Shown: positions 51,470 to 60,399 of the stretch, piece after piece
Position numbering within the stretch: the first letter of the stretch is position 1
Layout of the letters: each line of letters begins with the position of its first letter
NCBI RefSeq assembly: GCF_900101395.1
Contig: NZ_FMZO01000009.1
Location: 147,074 to 211,073 of the forward strand
Direction: 5' to 3'
DNA from: Niabella drilacis
GTDB taxonomy: Bacteria; Bacteroidota; Bacteroidia; Chitinophagales; Chitinophagaceae
Length of the DNA: 64,000 bases
The notes under the pieces: generated by a model
Told to the model about the DNA's origin: nothing
What the model saw: the letters and a program-made list of their open reading frames with translations, nothing else
Databases searched by the model: none
Translations under genes and position numbers: made by a program

Positions 51470-51576
51470 TGTACCTTTATTTTCTTGTGACACCTTTGAG
51501 GTGTTGACGCCCGGGCGCCCCCCTTTTTGGACCTCTTCAGTAATGTTCCCGTTTTTTGAAACGGGATGCAAAGGTA
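51470..51576 (-). promoter_or_regulatory. rpmI promoter and structured leader
   Basis: -7 element TACCTTTG at 51576-51569 (minus). The ~95-nt leader contains hairpins CCCGTTT / AAACGGG (51548-51565) and ACACCT / AGGTGT (51489-51503) and a palindrome CGCCCGGGCG (51507-51516). This is a plausible site for translational control by L20, by analogy with known L20 leaders. Confidence 0.55.
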
Positions 51577-51708
51577 AGCAAATAATTGAAAAACTGTATC
51601 TTCAGCGGCAAAAATACGTCTTTACCCTGTTCTTCATTAAAATTATCATAAAATTGGGGGGTGGAAATGCCTGCAATTACGGTACAAATGTTAATTTTCG
51701 CTTTTACT

Positions 51709-54123
51709 ATGATGATAAAATTAAAGCATTCAGCCTGTTATAAAAGATTCTTCCTGCTCCTGCTGCTTGCCCCCGGTGCATTTGCATCGCTGAAAGCACA
51801 GGATATTATGGGAAAAATCGAGCGTTTTGCCAGCTATTTTACCCCGGAACGCGCCTATATTCACTATGATAAGAGCAGTTATTCGCCCGGGGAAACCATC
51901 TGGTTCAAAGCGTACCTGCTGGCTGAGATCGCCCCGGCGGAAGCCAGCAAAACCTTTTATATAGACTGGATCGATGATAAAGGGAAGATCCTGCAGCACA
52001 CTTCCAGCCCCCTGGTAAACGGGATGACCAACGGCCAGTTTGAGCTGCCCGACACTTATACCGGAAAGTCACTGACGGTGAAAGCCTACACCAGCTGGAT
52101 GCTGAATTTTGACTCTTCGTTCCTTTATTCCAAGAAGCTGCCGGTTATCAGCAGCGCGCCGCCCGCCGCCGGTAAAACGGGCGCCGATATGAAGCCTGCA
52201 CTTACTTTTTTCCCCGAGGGCGGGGATGCCGTTGCGGGGCTGCAGAACAAGATCGCCTATAAAGCTGTTAACGCCTTTGGCGACCCGGTGAAGATCTCCG
52301 GTATCGTGGTGGATGAGGGCGGAAAATTTGTAGACAGCATCCGGAATATGCACGATGGCATGGGCTATATCCTGCTTACCCCAAAACCGAACGCAAAATA
52401 TACTGCCAAATGGAAGGATGACAAAAAAACAGATTATACAACACCGCTTCCGGCAATTAAGCCAGAAGGCATTGTTCTGAAAGTAGCCGTCGTACCCGGC
52501 AAACGGAATTTTGAGGTACAGGTCAGTCCGGGCGCGGCAGCCGGCACAGACAGCCTGCATATTGTAGGCACAATGTACCAGCATGCCGTTTTCAACATCA
52601 GCAGGTCCCAGAAAGCGGGTCCCGTAACCGGGAGCATCCCCCTCGAAAGTTTGCCCTATGGTATCCTGACGATCACTGTATTTGATAAGAACTGGAAGCC
52701 GCTGGCAGAGCGGATCACTTATGTTGACAACAACAGCGCCTATGCGCGCCCGGCCACGATGGAAGTTGAACACTGGGGGCTCAGCCACCGGGGAAGAAAC
52801 GAGCTGATCATAACCCTGCCCGAAGCAGCACCGGCTTCATTGTCTGTTGCCGTTACAGACCTGGCCATTGGCGGTGACAGCACAGAAAATATTTTTTCGG
52901 GCCTGATGCTGACCGGCGAGCTTAAGGGAAAGGTCTTCAACCCTGCCTATTACTTCAAGGACAGCTCCTTCCAGGTACAACAGCACCTGGACCTGGTAAT
53001 GCTTACGAATGGCTGGCGCCGTTTTAACTGGGATAAGCTGATCGCAGGCGAACTACCCGCTATCCGTTACCCGAGGGACTCTTCCTATATTTCTGTTTCA
53101 GGTAAACTGACGGGCATTATGCCCTCTTCCATTTCACCGGGTTCTTCCATTATAGTAATGATGAAGCAAAAAGATACAGAGGGAAAAATGCTGATGATGC
53201 CGATTACAAAAGACGGCCGATTCAATGATCCTTCTTCCATATTCTTTGACACCGCAAGAGTGGCCTTTAAAATACAGGATAAAACACTTGACGGGTCTGC
53301 CGTCCAGTTTATGCCGGATAAACTCCGTGTACCGGATGCGGGCACCGCCTGGAGGGCTCCATTTGCAGCTGATACCGCAGGCAGCGCCTATCACCTGAGG
53401 CTGGCGGCGGCAGCCAACGCTATTGCCGAAAAGAACCGGTATAAGGAGCTGGAGGCCGTAACCGTTGCCGCAAAAACGAAGTCGCCGGTACAGGTTCTCG
53501 ACGACAAATATTCATCCGGGTTATTTAAGGGTGATTTGAACGCTGTGCAGCTGGATGTACTAAATGATCCATTTGCCAAAAGCGCCATGGATATCTTTAC
53601 CTACCTGCAGGGGAAGGTTGCAGGGCTGCAGATCTCCGGCTCGGGGTCCAGCGCTTCCCTGAACTGGAGAGGTGGTGCGCCCCAGATATATATCGATGAA
53701 ATGCCCGCAGACGTTAGCTTTGCCTCCTCCATTAATGTAAATGACATCGCCTATATCAAAGCATTCCGCCCGCCTTTTGTAGGAGGTGCCAATGGCGCAA
53801 ACGGAGCCATTGCCATTTATACGCGGCGGGGCGATGATGTAAAACCCGAACCCGGTAAAGGTATGTCGGCGAGCCGTATTGAAGGTTATACTGCCATTAA
53901 GGAATTTTATGTTCCCAAGTATTACAGCCAGTTCGTTGCACCCGATGCTGACAAGGATATACGCACCACCATTTACTGGAACCCCAATATAGTTGTGGAC
54001 CCTAAGAAAAACCAGGTCATGATCTCCTTCTACAACAATGATGTGACAGATGCATTCCGGGTAGTGATCCAGGGTATGACACTGGAAGGCAAGCTGATCC
54101 ATCACGAGGAAAATATGGAGTAA
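51709..54123 (+). CDS. MG2-like and TonB-plug domain secreted protein
   Basis: 804 residues from the ATG pair at 51709; a GTG 16 codons earlier is weaker. Signal peptide ends at about LKAQ. The N-terminal part has YIHYDKSSYSPGETIWFKAYLL, typical of the MG2/carboxypeptidase-regulatory proteins of Bacteroidota. Further on comes a plug-like stretch DIFTYLQGKVAGLQISGSGSSASLNWRGG with a final AIAIYTRRG, but no beta-barrel follows. Outer-membrane-linked; role unknown. Confidence 0.75.
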   Translation: MMIKLKHSACYKRFFLLLLLAPGAFASLKAQDIMGKIERFASYFTPERAYIHYDKSSYSPGETIWFKAYLLAEIAPAEASKTFYIDWIDDKGKILQHTSSPLVNGMTNGQFELPDTYTGKSLTVKAYTSWMLNFDSSFLYSKKLPVISSAPPAAGKTGADMKPALTFFPEGGDAVAGLQNKIAYKAVNAFGDPVKISGIVVDEGGKFVDSIRNMHDGMGYILLTPKPNAKYTAKWKDDKKTDYTTPLPAIKPEGIVLKVAVVPGKRNFEVQVSPGAAAGTDSLHIVGTMYQHAVFNISRSQKAGPVTGSIPLESLPYGILTITVFDKNWKPLAERITYVDNNSAYARPATMEVEHWGLSHRGRNELIITLPEAAPASLSVAVTDLAIGGDSTENIFSGLMLTGELKGKVFNPAYYFKDSSFQVQQHLDLVMLTNGWRRFNWDKLIAGELPAIRYPRDSSYISVSGKLTGIMPSSISPGSSIIVMMKQKDTEGKMLMMPITKDGRFNDPSSIFFDTARVAFKIQDKTLDGSAVQFMPDKLRVPDAGTAWRAPFAADTAGSAYHLRLAAAANAIAEKNRYKELEAVTVAAKTKSPVQVLDDKYSSGLFKGDLNAVQLDVLNDPFAKSAMDIFTYLQGKVAGLQISGSGSSASLNWRGGAPQIYIDEMPADVSFASSINVNDIAYIKAFRPPFVGGANGANGAIAIYTRRGDDVKPEPGKGMSASRIEGYTAIKEFYVPKYYSQFVAPDADKDIRTTIYWNPNIVVDPKKNQVMISFYNNDVTDAFRVVIQGMTLEGKLIHHEENME

Positions 54124-54168
54124 CGGGAAAGCAAAAAAGGGTTAAAGATACAATGCCTCCAGGTGCGC

Positions 54169-54912
54169 TTATAATTCCTTCAGCAAATGCCTGCGCTGGC
54201 GGCTTACCGGCACCTGCATTTTATTATCCATGAAAAGGTAGCCGCCATCTTCCTTCTTAAAGGAACTGATCCGGTTCTTATTAACCAGCCAGGACTGATG
54301 AATCCGTACAAATCCATATAAAAACAACAGGCCTTCATACTCGGAAATAGACCGCGAAACAACTACCGGCCGGTTTTCATTCAATATATAAAAGGACGTG
54401 TAGCTGTTATCGGCCCTGCAGCAAACAATATTTTCGATCAATACATAGCGGGTTTCAGCCTGACCGGGCAACGCTATTCTCTTTTGTGTATGGGATCGCT
54501 GCAGATCGTATGACTGCAACAACATGGCCACCTGGTCTTTTTCTGTTTCTTTTCTTTGGCTTACTTTATGGACTGCTGCGATCAATTCCTCCGGCCGAAC
54601 CGGCTTTAATAAATAATCTGTTGCCGAAAATTTAATGGCCTGTATGCCATATTCATCATAAGCCGTTACAAAAATTATATGGGCCTTATGTCCGGGTAAT
54701 TGCCGCAACAGGTCAAACCCCGTTTCCTGCCGCATCCGGATGTCAAGGAATAAAAGATCAACGGGATCTGCGCATAAAAAGGCCTGCGCCTGTTGAACAG
54801 CGGTAGCCGTGCCTTTAATTTCCAGGAATGGCAGGTACCGTTTGATAAAAACACTGAGTGTATCAATAGCGCCTTGTTCATCATCCACGATAAAACAGGT
54901 AAGGTTATTCAT
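54169..54912 (-). CDS. LytTR-family response regulator
   Basis: 247 residues from ATG 54912, which overlaps the kinase stop (ATGA). The receiver has VDDEQGAIDTL, the phosphorylated Asp in LLFLDIRM, the conserved Thr in FVTAYDEYGIQAI and the Lys in DYLLKPVRPEEL. The LytTR DNA-binding domain follows (RYVLIENIVCCRADNSYTSFY ... FVRIHQSWLVNKNRI). Partner of the kinase immediately upstream. Confidence 0.92.
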   Translation of the reverse strand: MNNLTCFIVDDEQGAIDTLSVFIKRYLPFLEIKGTATAVQQAQAFLCADPVDLLFLDIRMRQETGFDLLRQLPGHKAHIIFVTAYDEYGIQAIKFSATDYLLKPVRPEELIAAVHKVSQRKETEKDQVAMLLQSYDLQRSHTQKRIALPGQAETRYVLIENIVCCRADNSYTSFYILNENRPVVVSRSISEYEGLLFLYGFVRIHQSWLVNKNRISSFKKEDGGYLFMDNKMQVPVSRQRRHLLKEL

Positions 54913-55994
54913 ACAAGCCAATTGTTAAAAGTAAAGGTAGTAATAGTTCCGGTACCACTCTTGTAAATAGTAGACATGCTGATGTTCATGGTGCTTAACT
55001 TTTCATTATACACAGCTATGCGTTTTTTTACCAGCGACAGGCCATGCCCTTCCCTTACAGCATCGGGTTGCCACTCGCTACCATTATCTGTTATTTGTAC
55101 CATCAGGTTCTTATTGACCACCGATACTTCAACAGACAATGCAGCTGCAACTGCGGACGCTGCAAATGCATGCCGGATGCTGTTTTCAAGCACCGGTTGC
55201 AGCAACAGCGGCGGAAAATCTGTTTGGGTGGCATCAACCGGTCCAACAATATTAATATGGTAAAAAAATGGTTTCCGCTCTTGCTCTAACTGCAGGTAAG
55301 CCTCCTCCAGCCTCAGCTCCTCCTCAAGGGATATAAATTCCTTTTTACCATAATCCATTACATCACGCATAAAACCGGCAACATGGCCAATATAAATATT
55401 CGCCCGTTCGGGATTCTCACTGTTTAACGTTCCCTGGATGGCATTTAACGAATTGAACAAAAAATGCGGATTCAGCTGGCCACTAAGGAGCGACAACTGT
55501 GTTTCCACGTCCTTATTTTTTTGACGGAGTCTTAGTAGTTGCTTTTTATGCTGCCGCCGTTTCAGCAAATAGAATATGTAAAAAAAGCCAAGCGCAAGCA
55601 AAAAGCCCGCTCCAATCCTGGTCCAGGAGTTATGTGCTGACGCATCAATTCCCTTGATGTTTATTTTATGTACAGACCCCGGAAGCCCCTTATACCGGAG
55701 TAAAAGTGTTTTGGTTGCTCCCGGAGGAACATCGGTTTGATCCAATAAAATATAAGCCTTCTTTTCAAAGAGGGAACCAGAGGCGTTCCTGGTACTTTTC
55801 CAATTTTCATCCGTTGAAAACCTATACTCAATAATATCATCATTGTCCGATGAAAAAGACAGAACACCTAAGTTTCCCGTTTGCAAAGAAAAGTCATGGA
55901 CAGCATCCCCGTCTTTAACTTTTTCCCTGCTTATATCTGAGGTTAAAAATGCCTGAAAATTCTCCTTCAGACTTAGAGCCTGTTTAAAATTCAT
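54909..55994 (-). CDS. Sensor kinase, 3' part of an element-split gene
   Basis: 361 residues as read, but the first seven (MNFKQAL) come from the end of the inserted element and its target duplication. From Ser8 on (SLKENFQAF...) it is a LytS-type kinase: an extracytoplasmic domain, one transmembrane helix (about 127-145), a coiled linker, the His kinase motif QLNPHFLFNSLNAIQG, and an ATPase with PPLLLQPVLENSIRHAF and GHGLSLVKKRI. It has no signal peptide of its own. Removing the 161-bp element plus one TTA joins it in frame to the ORF ending at 56138. Confidence 0.82.
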   Translation of the reverse strand: MNFKQALSLKENFQAFLTSDISREKVKDGDAVHDFSLQTGNLGVLSFSSDNDDIIEYRFSTDENWKSTRNASGSLFEKKAYILLDQTDVPPGATKTLLLRYKGLPGSVHKINIKGIDASAHNSWTRIGAGFLLALGFFYIFYLLKRRQHKKQLLRLRQKNKDVETQLSLLSGQLNPHFLFNSLNAIQGTLNSENPERANIYIGHVAGFMRDVMDYGKKEFISLEEELRLEEAYLQLEQERKPFFYHINIVGPVDATQTDFPPLLLQPVLENSIRHAFAASAVAAALSVEVSVVNKNLMVQITDNGSEWQPDAVREGHGLSLVKKRIAVYNEKLSTMNISMSTIYKSGTGTITTFTFNNWLV

Positions 55995-56136
55995 TCAATG
56001 GCTTTATTATGGCTGTTTTGGGCTGCAACTGCGTTAAATTTTTCGCCATAGTGGCCTACTATGCCTGCAAAATTTTCCTTGTTTCGCTCCAAAATAGCTT
56101 CATAATAAATTACATCAATAAAATTTAAACAGGCTC
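55976..56136. mobile_element. 161-bp MITE-like element with TTA target duplication
   Basis: Ends GAGCCTGTTTAAA / TTTAAACAGGCTC are a perfect inverted repeat (AGAGCCTGTTTAAA with the neighbouring base). TTA directly flanks both sides (55973-55975 and 56137-56139). The interior is largely a foldback with smaller inverted parts (GCATAGT / ACTATGG-like). No transposase. A TNA-type 3-bp duplication and GAGCC ends recall IS5-superfamily elements; that class is from memory. Confidence 0.82.
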
Positions 56137-56827
56137 TTACTGCTTTAAACGGAACTTCATAGTAGAAAAAACCGGTTGGGCTATCAAAAACCCTTTTAAT
56201 ATAAAGCCGGAGCTCCTCTTTTTTTATTTTGGTGTTAAATAGTGTAACGGTAACCACATCCCCGACATTCAAAGCAAAACGCCCGGTGCTGTAATTGCCC
56301 CGCGTACCCGTCACTTTTTCGTCACCCGTTTCCTGGTCATACTTAATATCGTTTATGATAAAATCCTTTACGGGCTTCAGATCCGTCAGGGCGGTATCAT
56401 TTAATACCTGTTTATTGTTGAGCAGGGTCCTGACCCGGATATTTTTATAATCGAAGCCATCCTTCCACATAAATGAATAATCAAAGTTTTTTCCCCACAT
56501 AACGGATTGAGCCATGGGATAGGGATTGCCTCTCCGGTTATCCAAAAAAGCGATTTCAATAACACTATCCCTGGTCACATAACATCTCTGCTCATAAGCT
56601 GCATTGGGCGCGCTTCTTTTTAATTCATTAAGAGCAGCGGACAGGCGGTTGGAATTAAAACGCCCGCCAATAAATGCATATTCCAATGTATTACCCGTTT
56701 GCATATAGTATTTTACCTCACAGGTATCACAGGGCTTGCCATTAACCAGTTTTTCGATGCTTTTATACTGGGAAAAGGTCAGGGCCGGCAACAACACAAA
56801 CGCAATAAGAACAATTTCTCTTTTCAT
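55991..56827 (-). CDS. Sensor kinase, 5' part of an element-split gene
   Basis: The start at 56827 gives a signal peptide MKREIVLIAFVLLPALTFSQ; the frame reaches codon 230 (Val) at 56138, after which the sequence (RACLNFIDVIYYEAIL...) is read from the element and is not native. It has a Cys pair (CDTC) near residue 32 and a mostly beta extracytoplasmic domain (GGRFNSNRLSAALNELKRSAPN, NVGDVVTVTLFNTKIKKEELRLYIKRV). With the 3' part the restored kinase would have 584 residues, with this domain as the sensor. Confidence 0.8.
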   Translation of the reverse strand: MKREIVLIAFVLLPALTFSQYKSIEKLVNGKPCDTCEVKYYMQTGNTLEYAFIGGRFNSNRLSAALNELKRSAPNAAYEQRCYVTRDSVIEIAFLDNRRGNPYPMAQSVMWGKNFDYSFMWKDGFDYKNIRVRTLLNNKQVLNDTALTDLKPVKDFIINDIKYDQETGDEKVTGTRGNYSTGRFALNVGDVVTVTLFNTKIKKEELRLYIKRVFDSPTGFFYYEVPFKAVRACLNFIDVIYYEAILERNKENFAGIVGHYGEKFNAVAAQNSHNKAIE

Positions 56828-57051
56828 GATCATTATATTTCCCACAAGATGCCCCATCATGCTCCAAACATCCATATAATAACTGAATCCGGTATGTTTT
56901 TCTTTGAATATAGTATTCCTGGTCCGTTCTAAAGAGATCCCCTGCCGCACGCTCCCCATGGTTACAAGAGGGCAAAAAAAATCAGCCCCGGAAGCGGGGC
57001 CGACTCTCATACACTTTAAATTATAAAAAACTAAACGTTGCCTGCTATCTT

Positions 57052-58500
57052 TTACCTTCTTCTGCCTTCGGCGCTGCCCCGGCTGCTGCCTTCTCCTCCG
57101 CGGTAGCCACCGCCCCTGGAATATCCGCCGCCATCACTTCTTACCGGTGCACTTCTCTGTACCTGGGCTTCACGGCTACGTACGGCTTCCTGCCGCTGAC
57201 TTTCACGCTGCCGCATCTGTTCTGCCCGCTGGGTGCTCTCCTGGTTCCTGCGCGCTTCCATCTGCTGATCACGCTGCTGCCGCATCTGCTCTGCCCGCTG
57301 GGTATTCTCCTGGCTCCTGCGCGCTTCCATCTGCTGATCGCGCTGCTGCCGCATCTGCTCTGCCCGCTGGGTGTTTTCCTGGCTCCTGCGCAGCTCCATC
57401 TGCTGATCGCGCTGCCGTACCACTCCATCGTTGCTCCGCGCGTTTTCCCTGTCACTTCTGCGCTGACTTAGCTGTTCGTTCTCCCTGTTTACCTGTACAT
57501 CGCCAGCCGTACGCCCTGAGGTGCGGCCCCCGGATACTTCCTGGTTGCTGCGGCTCCTGCGGTCACCGGTCACGCCCCGATCTCCTCTTACATCGGTACC
57601 CGGGTTATTGTTCTCATAGCGCCCCCGTACGGCATCACCTCTTCTTCCGGCTTCTGTACTCCCACGACCGGTGTTGCTGCGGTTTACCCGGGCAGCTTCC
57701 CGGTTGTATTGCTCAACGGACCTCGGCGCATACCGGGTGTTATCGCTACCCCTCTGAACAGATGGACGATAAACAGACACCTCGTTGCGGCCTATTGAAG
57801 TACGGCCCGGCCTGTTTGCATCCCGCACCCGAACGGTTTGAACACGCCCTGCATACCGTTCTACATCGGTACGGCGCGGACCGTTCGAATAATATCCTCT
57901 TCCTCCATAACTGCGGCCACCATAGTTATTGATAATGGTTGTATTATGAATAATGGTTACGTTATTCCTGTAAGGGTAATAGTACCGGTCGATATAACGG
58001 GATCCCATATAACGGCAGGGAGCAAAGGTCCAGTAATCATAAGGAGGGTTATAATTGCCAAACCCGATATTGATGCTGATACCGGGGCGCAGCGGTGCCC
58101 ATCCGTAATAATCGCCGCCGCCTCTCCAGGCTACCCATCCCGGAGACCACTCGTAACCCGGCACCCACATCCATCCGTAAAACGGATCGTAAAACCAGCG
58201 GCCATAGTGAAAAGGAGCCCAGCCCCAGTCATAATCAGACGCCCACATCCAATCGTCACCGTCGGCATACACCCAGCGGCCATTGCTCGAATAGGGCCTG
58301 AAATCGGTACCTACCCGCGGACGCCAGGTATACCCGTAATCCGGGTAATCGATCCATTCCCCGTAAGGACTCAGCTCGTCATAAAAGGTCTGAAAATTAA
58401 TGCTTACCCCAACCCTTGGCTGAGCTGCTGCCTTCTCAGAAACAGACAAAGCCAGCGCCAGGAATAAACCAAAGCTCCATGTGGTAATAAGTCGTTTCAT
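57052..58500 (-). CDS. DUF6600-type secreted protein with Gln/Arg repeats
   Basis: 482 residues. Signal peptide, then NFQTFYDELSPYGEWIDYPDYGYTWRPR and successive WxW/YGW blocks (WMWASDYDWGWAPFHYGRW), the DUF6600 core. A Tyr/Asn-rich middle follows, then a highly polar Arg/Gln/Glu region holding three 23-residue repeats (QRDQQME..RRSQENTQRAEQMR) and a Gly/Arg/Ser tail. Envelope-located; function of the family unknown. Confidence 0.82.
   Translation of the reverse strand: MKRLITTWSFGLFLALALSVSEKAAAQPRVGVSINFQTFYDELSPYGEWIDYPDYGYTWRPRVGTDFRPYSSNGRWVYADGDDWMWASDYDWGWAPFHYGRWFYDPFYGWMWVPGYEWSPGWVAWRGGGDYYGWAPLRPGISINIGFGNYNPPYDYWTFAPCRYMGSRYIDRYYYPYRNNVTIIHNTTIINNYGGRSYGGRGYYSNGPRRTDVERYAGRVQTVRVRDANRPGRTSIGRNEVSVYRPSVQRGSDNTRYAPRSVEQYNREAARVNRSNTGRGSTEAGRRGDAVRGRYENNNPGTDVRGDRGVTGDRRSRSNQEVSGGRTSGRTAGDVQVNRENEQLSQRRSDRENARSNDGVVRQRDQQMELRRSQENTQRAEQMRQQRDQQMEARRSQENTQRAEQMRQQRDQQMEARRNQESTQRAEQMRQRESQRQEAVRSREAQVQRSAPVRSDGGGYSRGGGYRGGEGSSRGSAEGRRR
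57198..57404. repeat. Three tandem 69-bp repeats
   Basis: Units start at a 69-nt step (matching strings at 57255, 57324 and 57393) and encode 23-residue coiled-coil-like Gln/Arg repeats in frame. Likely to vary in number among strains. Confidence 0.72.
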
Positions 58501-58800
58501 GTTTAAAAATTATTTTTTTGAGTTAAAATTGTTACCGAGGCGGCAGGCATTCAGGTGCTGTTGCTTTCTCTTATTTTATAGACGGCAATTTATTGCTGAA
58601 GTTGTCAAACAGCCGGCAAACTAACAATTGTTATGAAAAATTTAAGTAAAAATTATTAACATTTTCGCAGCGGGGAATCCGGAACCGGGATCCGGAACTG
58701 AGAATTAAGCGTCAGGGCATTCAGAACCAGCTAATCAAGGCGTTGCCAATGACCGGGACTGGCCACAGATCATTAAATTTGCGTAAAACGGTTATTCGCG
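58501..58800. other. 300-nt divergent intergenic region
   Basis: Between DUF6600 (minus) and the J-domain gene (plus). A+T-rich at 58501-58670. It holds the -7 element at 58774. No gene or strong hairpin. Confidence 0.4.
58774..58781 (+). promoter_or_regulatory. -7 element TAAATTTG for the J-domain gene
   Basis: Exact TAnnTTTG 19 nt before the TTG start codon at 58801. No TTG -33 at 20 nt. It supports the TTG as true start because no ATG follows the promoter in frame upstream. Confidence 0.5.
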
Positions 58801-59439
58801 TTGAAGGACTATTATCAAATACTGGGGGTGCCCCCTTCTGCCACCCTTGCCGATATAAAGATAGCATACCGGAAGCTGGCACATACCTGCCACCCCGATA
58901 AAAATCCTTCCGACACCTATGCTGCCGCCCGCTTCAATCTTATTAAGGAGGCTTATGATACACTGACCCGCCCGGAACTGAAAGCGCAATACCTGCAGGA
59001 ACGCTGGCTGAGCCAATCGATGGGCGCACCTGTTGAAAAAACAGCAACCACGCCTCCACAGATATTAAAGGCTGTATTAGCCGCCCACCAGCAGCTTATT
59101 CATTACGATGAATACCGGGTTGACAAAAAGGGGCTTTACGAAACCCTGCTTGCGCTTATTGCCCCCTCCGGGATCGAGATCCTGAATCAGTTCAACCAGC
59201 AGGACATTAACCGGGAAGTAGTCAAATGGATGACCCACAGCCTGTTTTTATTATACCCGCAGGATCAGTTGCAAATGCTGGTACAGCTTAAAAAGGTCTC
59301 AGCCCCCCCAGAGAGCAAAGTACTGATAGCAAACAAAGAAGCAGCGCTCCGCAGAACGATCCGTTTTAACCGTTACAAGCCCTTTTTGATTTTAGGTCTA
59401 ATTATCCTACTTTGCATTATCATCGCATATTCCTTATAA
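58801..59439 (+). CDS. Tail-anchored J-domain protein
   Basis: 212 residues beginning at a TTG (KDYYQILGVPPSATLADIKIAYRKLAHTCHPDKNP): a J-domain with intact HPD. There is no in-frame ATG upstream before a stop. A middle region follows and a single C-terminal hydrophobic helix (FLILGLIILLCIIIAYSL), so it is likely anchored by its tail with the J-domain in the cytosol. It lies 34 nt before the rhomboid gene, same strand. Confidence 0.85.
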   Translation: MKDYYQILGVPPSATLADIKIAYRKLAHTCHPDKNPSDTYAAARFNLIKEAYDTLTRPELKAQYLQERWLSQSMGAPVEKTATTPPQILKAVLAAHQQLIHYDEYRVDKKGLYETLLALIAPSGIEILNQFNQQDINREVVKWMTHSLFLLYPQDQLQMLVQLKKVSAPPESKVLIANKEAALRRTIRFNRYKPFLILGLIILLCIIIAYSL

Positions 59440-59473
59440 GAGGCATATTGGTTCATTTTAAATTTTATCCGTT

Positions 59474-60178
59474 ATGATGCCAATCGGGGACGACAATACC
59501 GGGCGCACCACTACCCCTTATGTAAACTATTTATTAATTGCTGTCAATATTTTTGTTTTCATCTACTATCAGCGGCTGGGAACCAATGTTGATTTCCTGA
59601 TGCGTTATGCGGCCGTTCCGGGAGAGATCCTTACCGGCAGGGATATTGTCGGAACAAATGATCTCGGTCCATCCCCGGTACCCGTCTATACCACCATTTT
59701 CACTTCTATGTTCATGCATGGGAACATTGCGCATATCCTGGGGAATATGCTGTACCTGTCCATTTTCGGAGACAATATTGAAAACGCAATGGGGCATCTC
59801 CGCTACCTTGTGTTTTATCTCTTATGCGGTGTGCTGGCCTCCCTGGCCCATGTATTGATGGCCTTTTTCCTGGGAGACGGCCTGCTCGTTCCCAGTCTCG
59901 GGGCTTCGGGCGCGATCTCCGGTGTGCTGGGCGGATACCTGGTTTTATTCCCCAAAAACCGGGTACGCATCTGGGCGCTGCTATTTACATTCCGCGTTCC
60001 GGCGGTCATTACTTTGGGCATCTGGATCATTATGCAGGTGGTCAGCCAGGTAAATACGATCGGCAACAGCGAAGCCTCGGGCGTTGCTTATGCTGCACAT
60101 ATCGGGGGCTTCCTGGCAGGCATGTTGCTGGTGCGTTTTTTTGCAAACAGGCGACAATTGGGGAAGGTGAGAATATGA
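59474..60178 (+). CDS. Rhomboid-family intramembrane serine protease
   Basis: 234 residues with six hydrophobic helices: HGNIAHILGNMLYLSIFGDNIE, the catalytic Ser in SLGASGAISGVLGGYL and the catalytic His in AAHIGGFLAGMLL. It cleaves transmembrane segments in the inner membrane. The J-domain gene precedes it in what may be one unit. Confidence 0.93.
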   Translation: MMPIGDDNTGRTTTPYVNYLLIAVNIFVFIYYQRLGTNVDFLMRYAAVPGEILTGRDIVGTNDLGPSPVPVYTTIFTSMFMHGNIAHILGNMLYLSIFGDNIENAMGHLRYLVFYLLCGVLASLAHVLMAFFLGDGLLVPSLGASGAISGVLGGYLVLFPKNRVRIWALLFTFRVPAVITLGIWIIMQVVSQVNTIGNSEASGVAYAAHIGGFLAGMLLVRFFANRRQLGKVRI

Positions 60179-60283
60179 GAAGGTGAAAATAGGGAAGTGT
60201 GGAAATGGGGGGCTATAATATAAAAACGGATCTGAACAGTGCTAATGGCTGATGGTCGATCGTCCATAGTTAATCGTCTTCTG

Positions 60284-60299
60284 CCCCGAATGTTCGGGG
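60284..60299. repeat. Palindrome CCCCGAA-TG-TTCGGGG
   Basis: Second copy of the palindrome at 39604-39619, again in intergenic DNA, between the rhomboid gene and the convergent LytTR gene; may act as a terminator-like hairpin. Confidence 0.5.
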
Positions 60300-60399
60300 T
60301 TCGGAAAAACATCAAGCAAAAAACAGATCTGCCCTGAAACAAAAAAATGTCCCGTGAGCAATGAAACACCGGCCTTTCCGAAGGTTCGGAACCAAAACC

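Noticed and set aside
57147-57932. 261-codon Cys/Ala/Pro-rich frame on the + strand
   Set aside because: Antisense of the Arg/Gln repeat region of the DUF6600 gene; low complexity and no domain.
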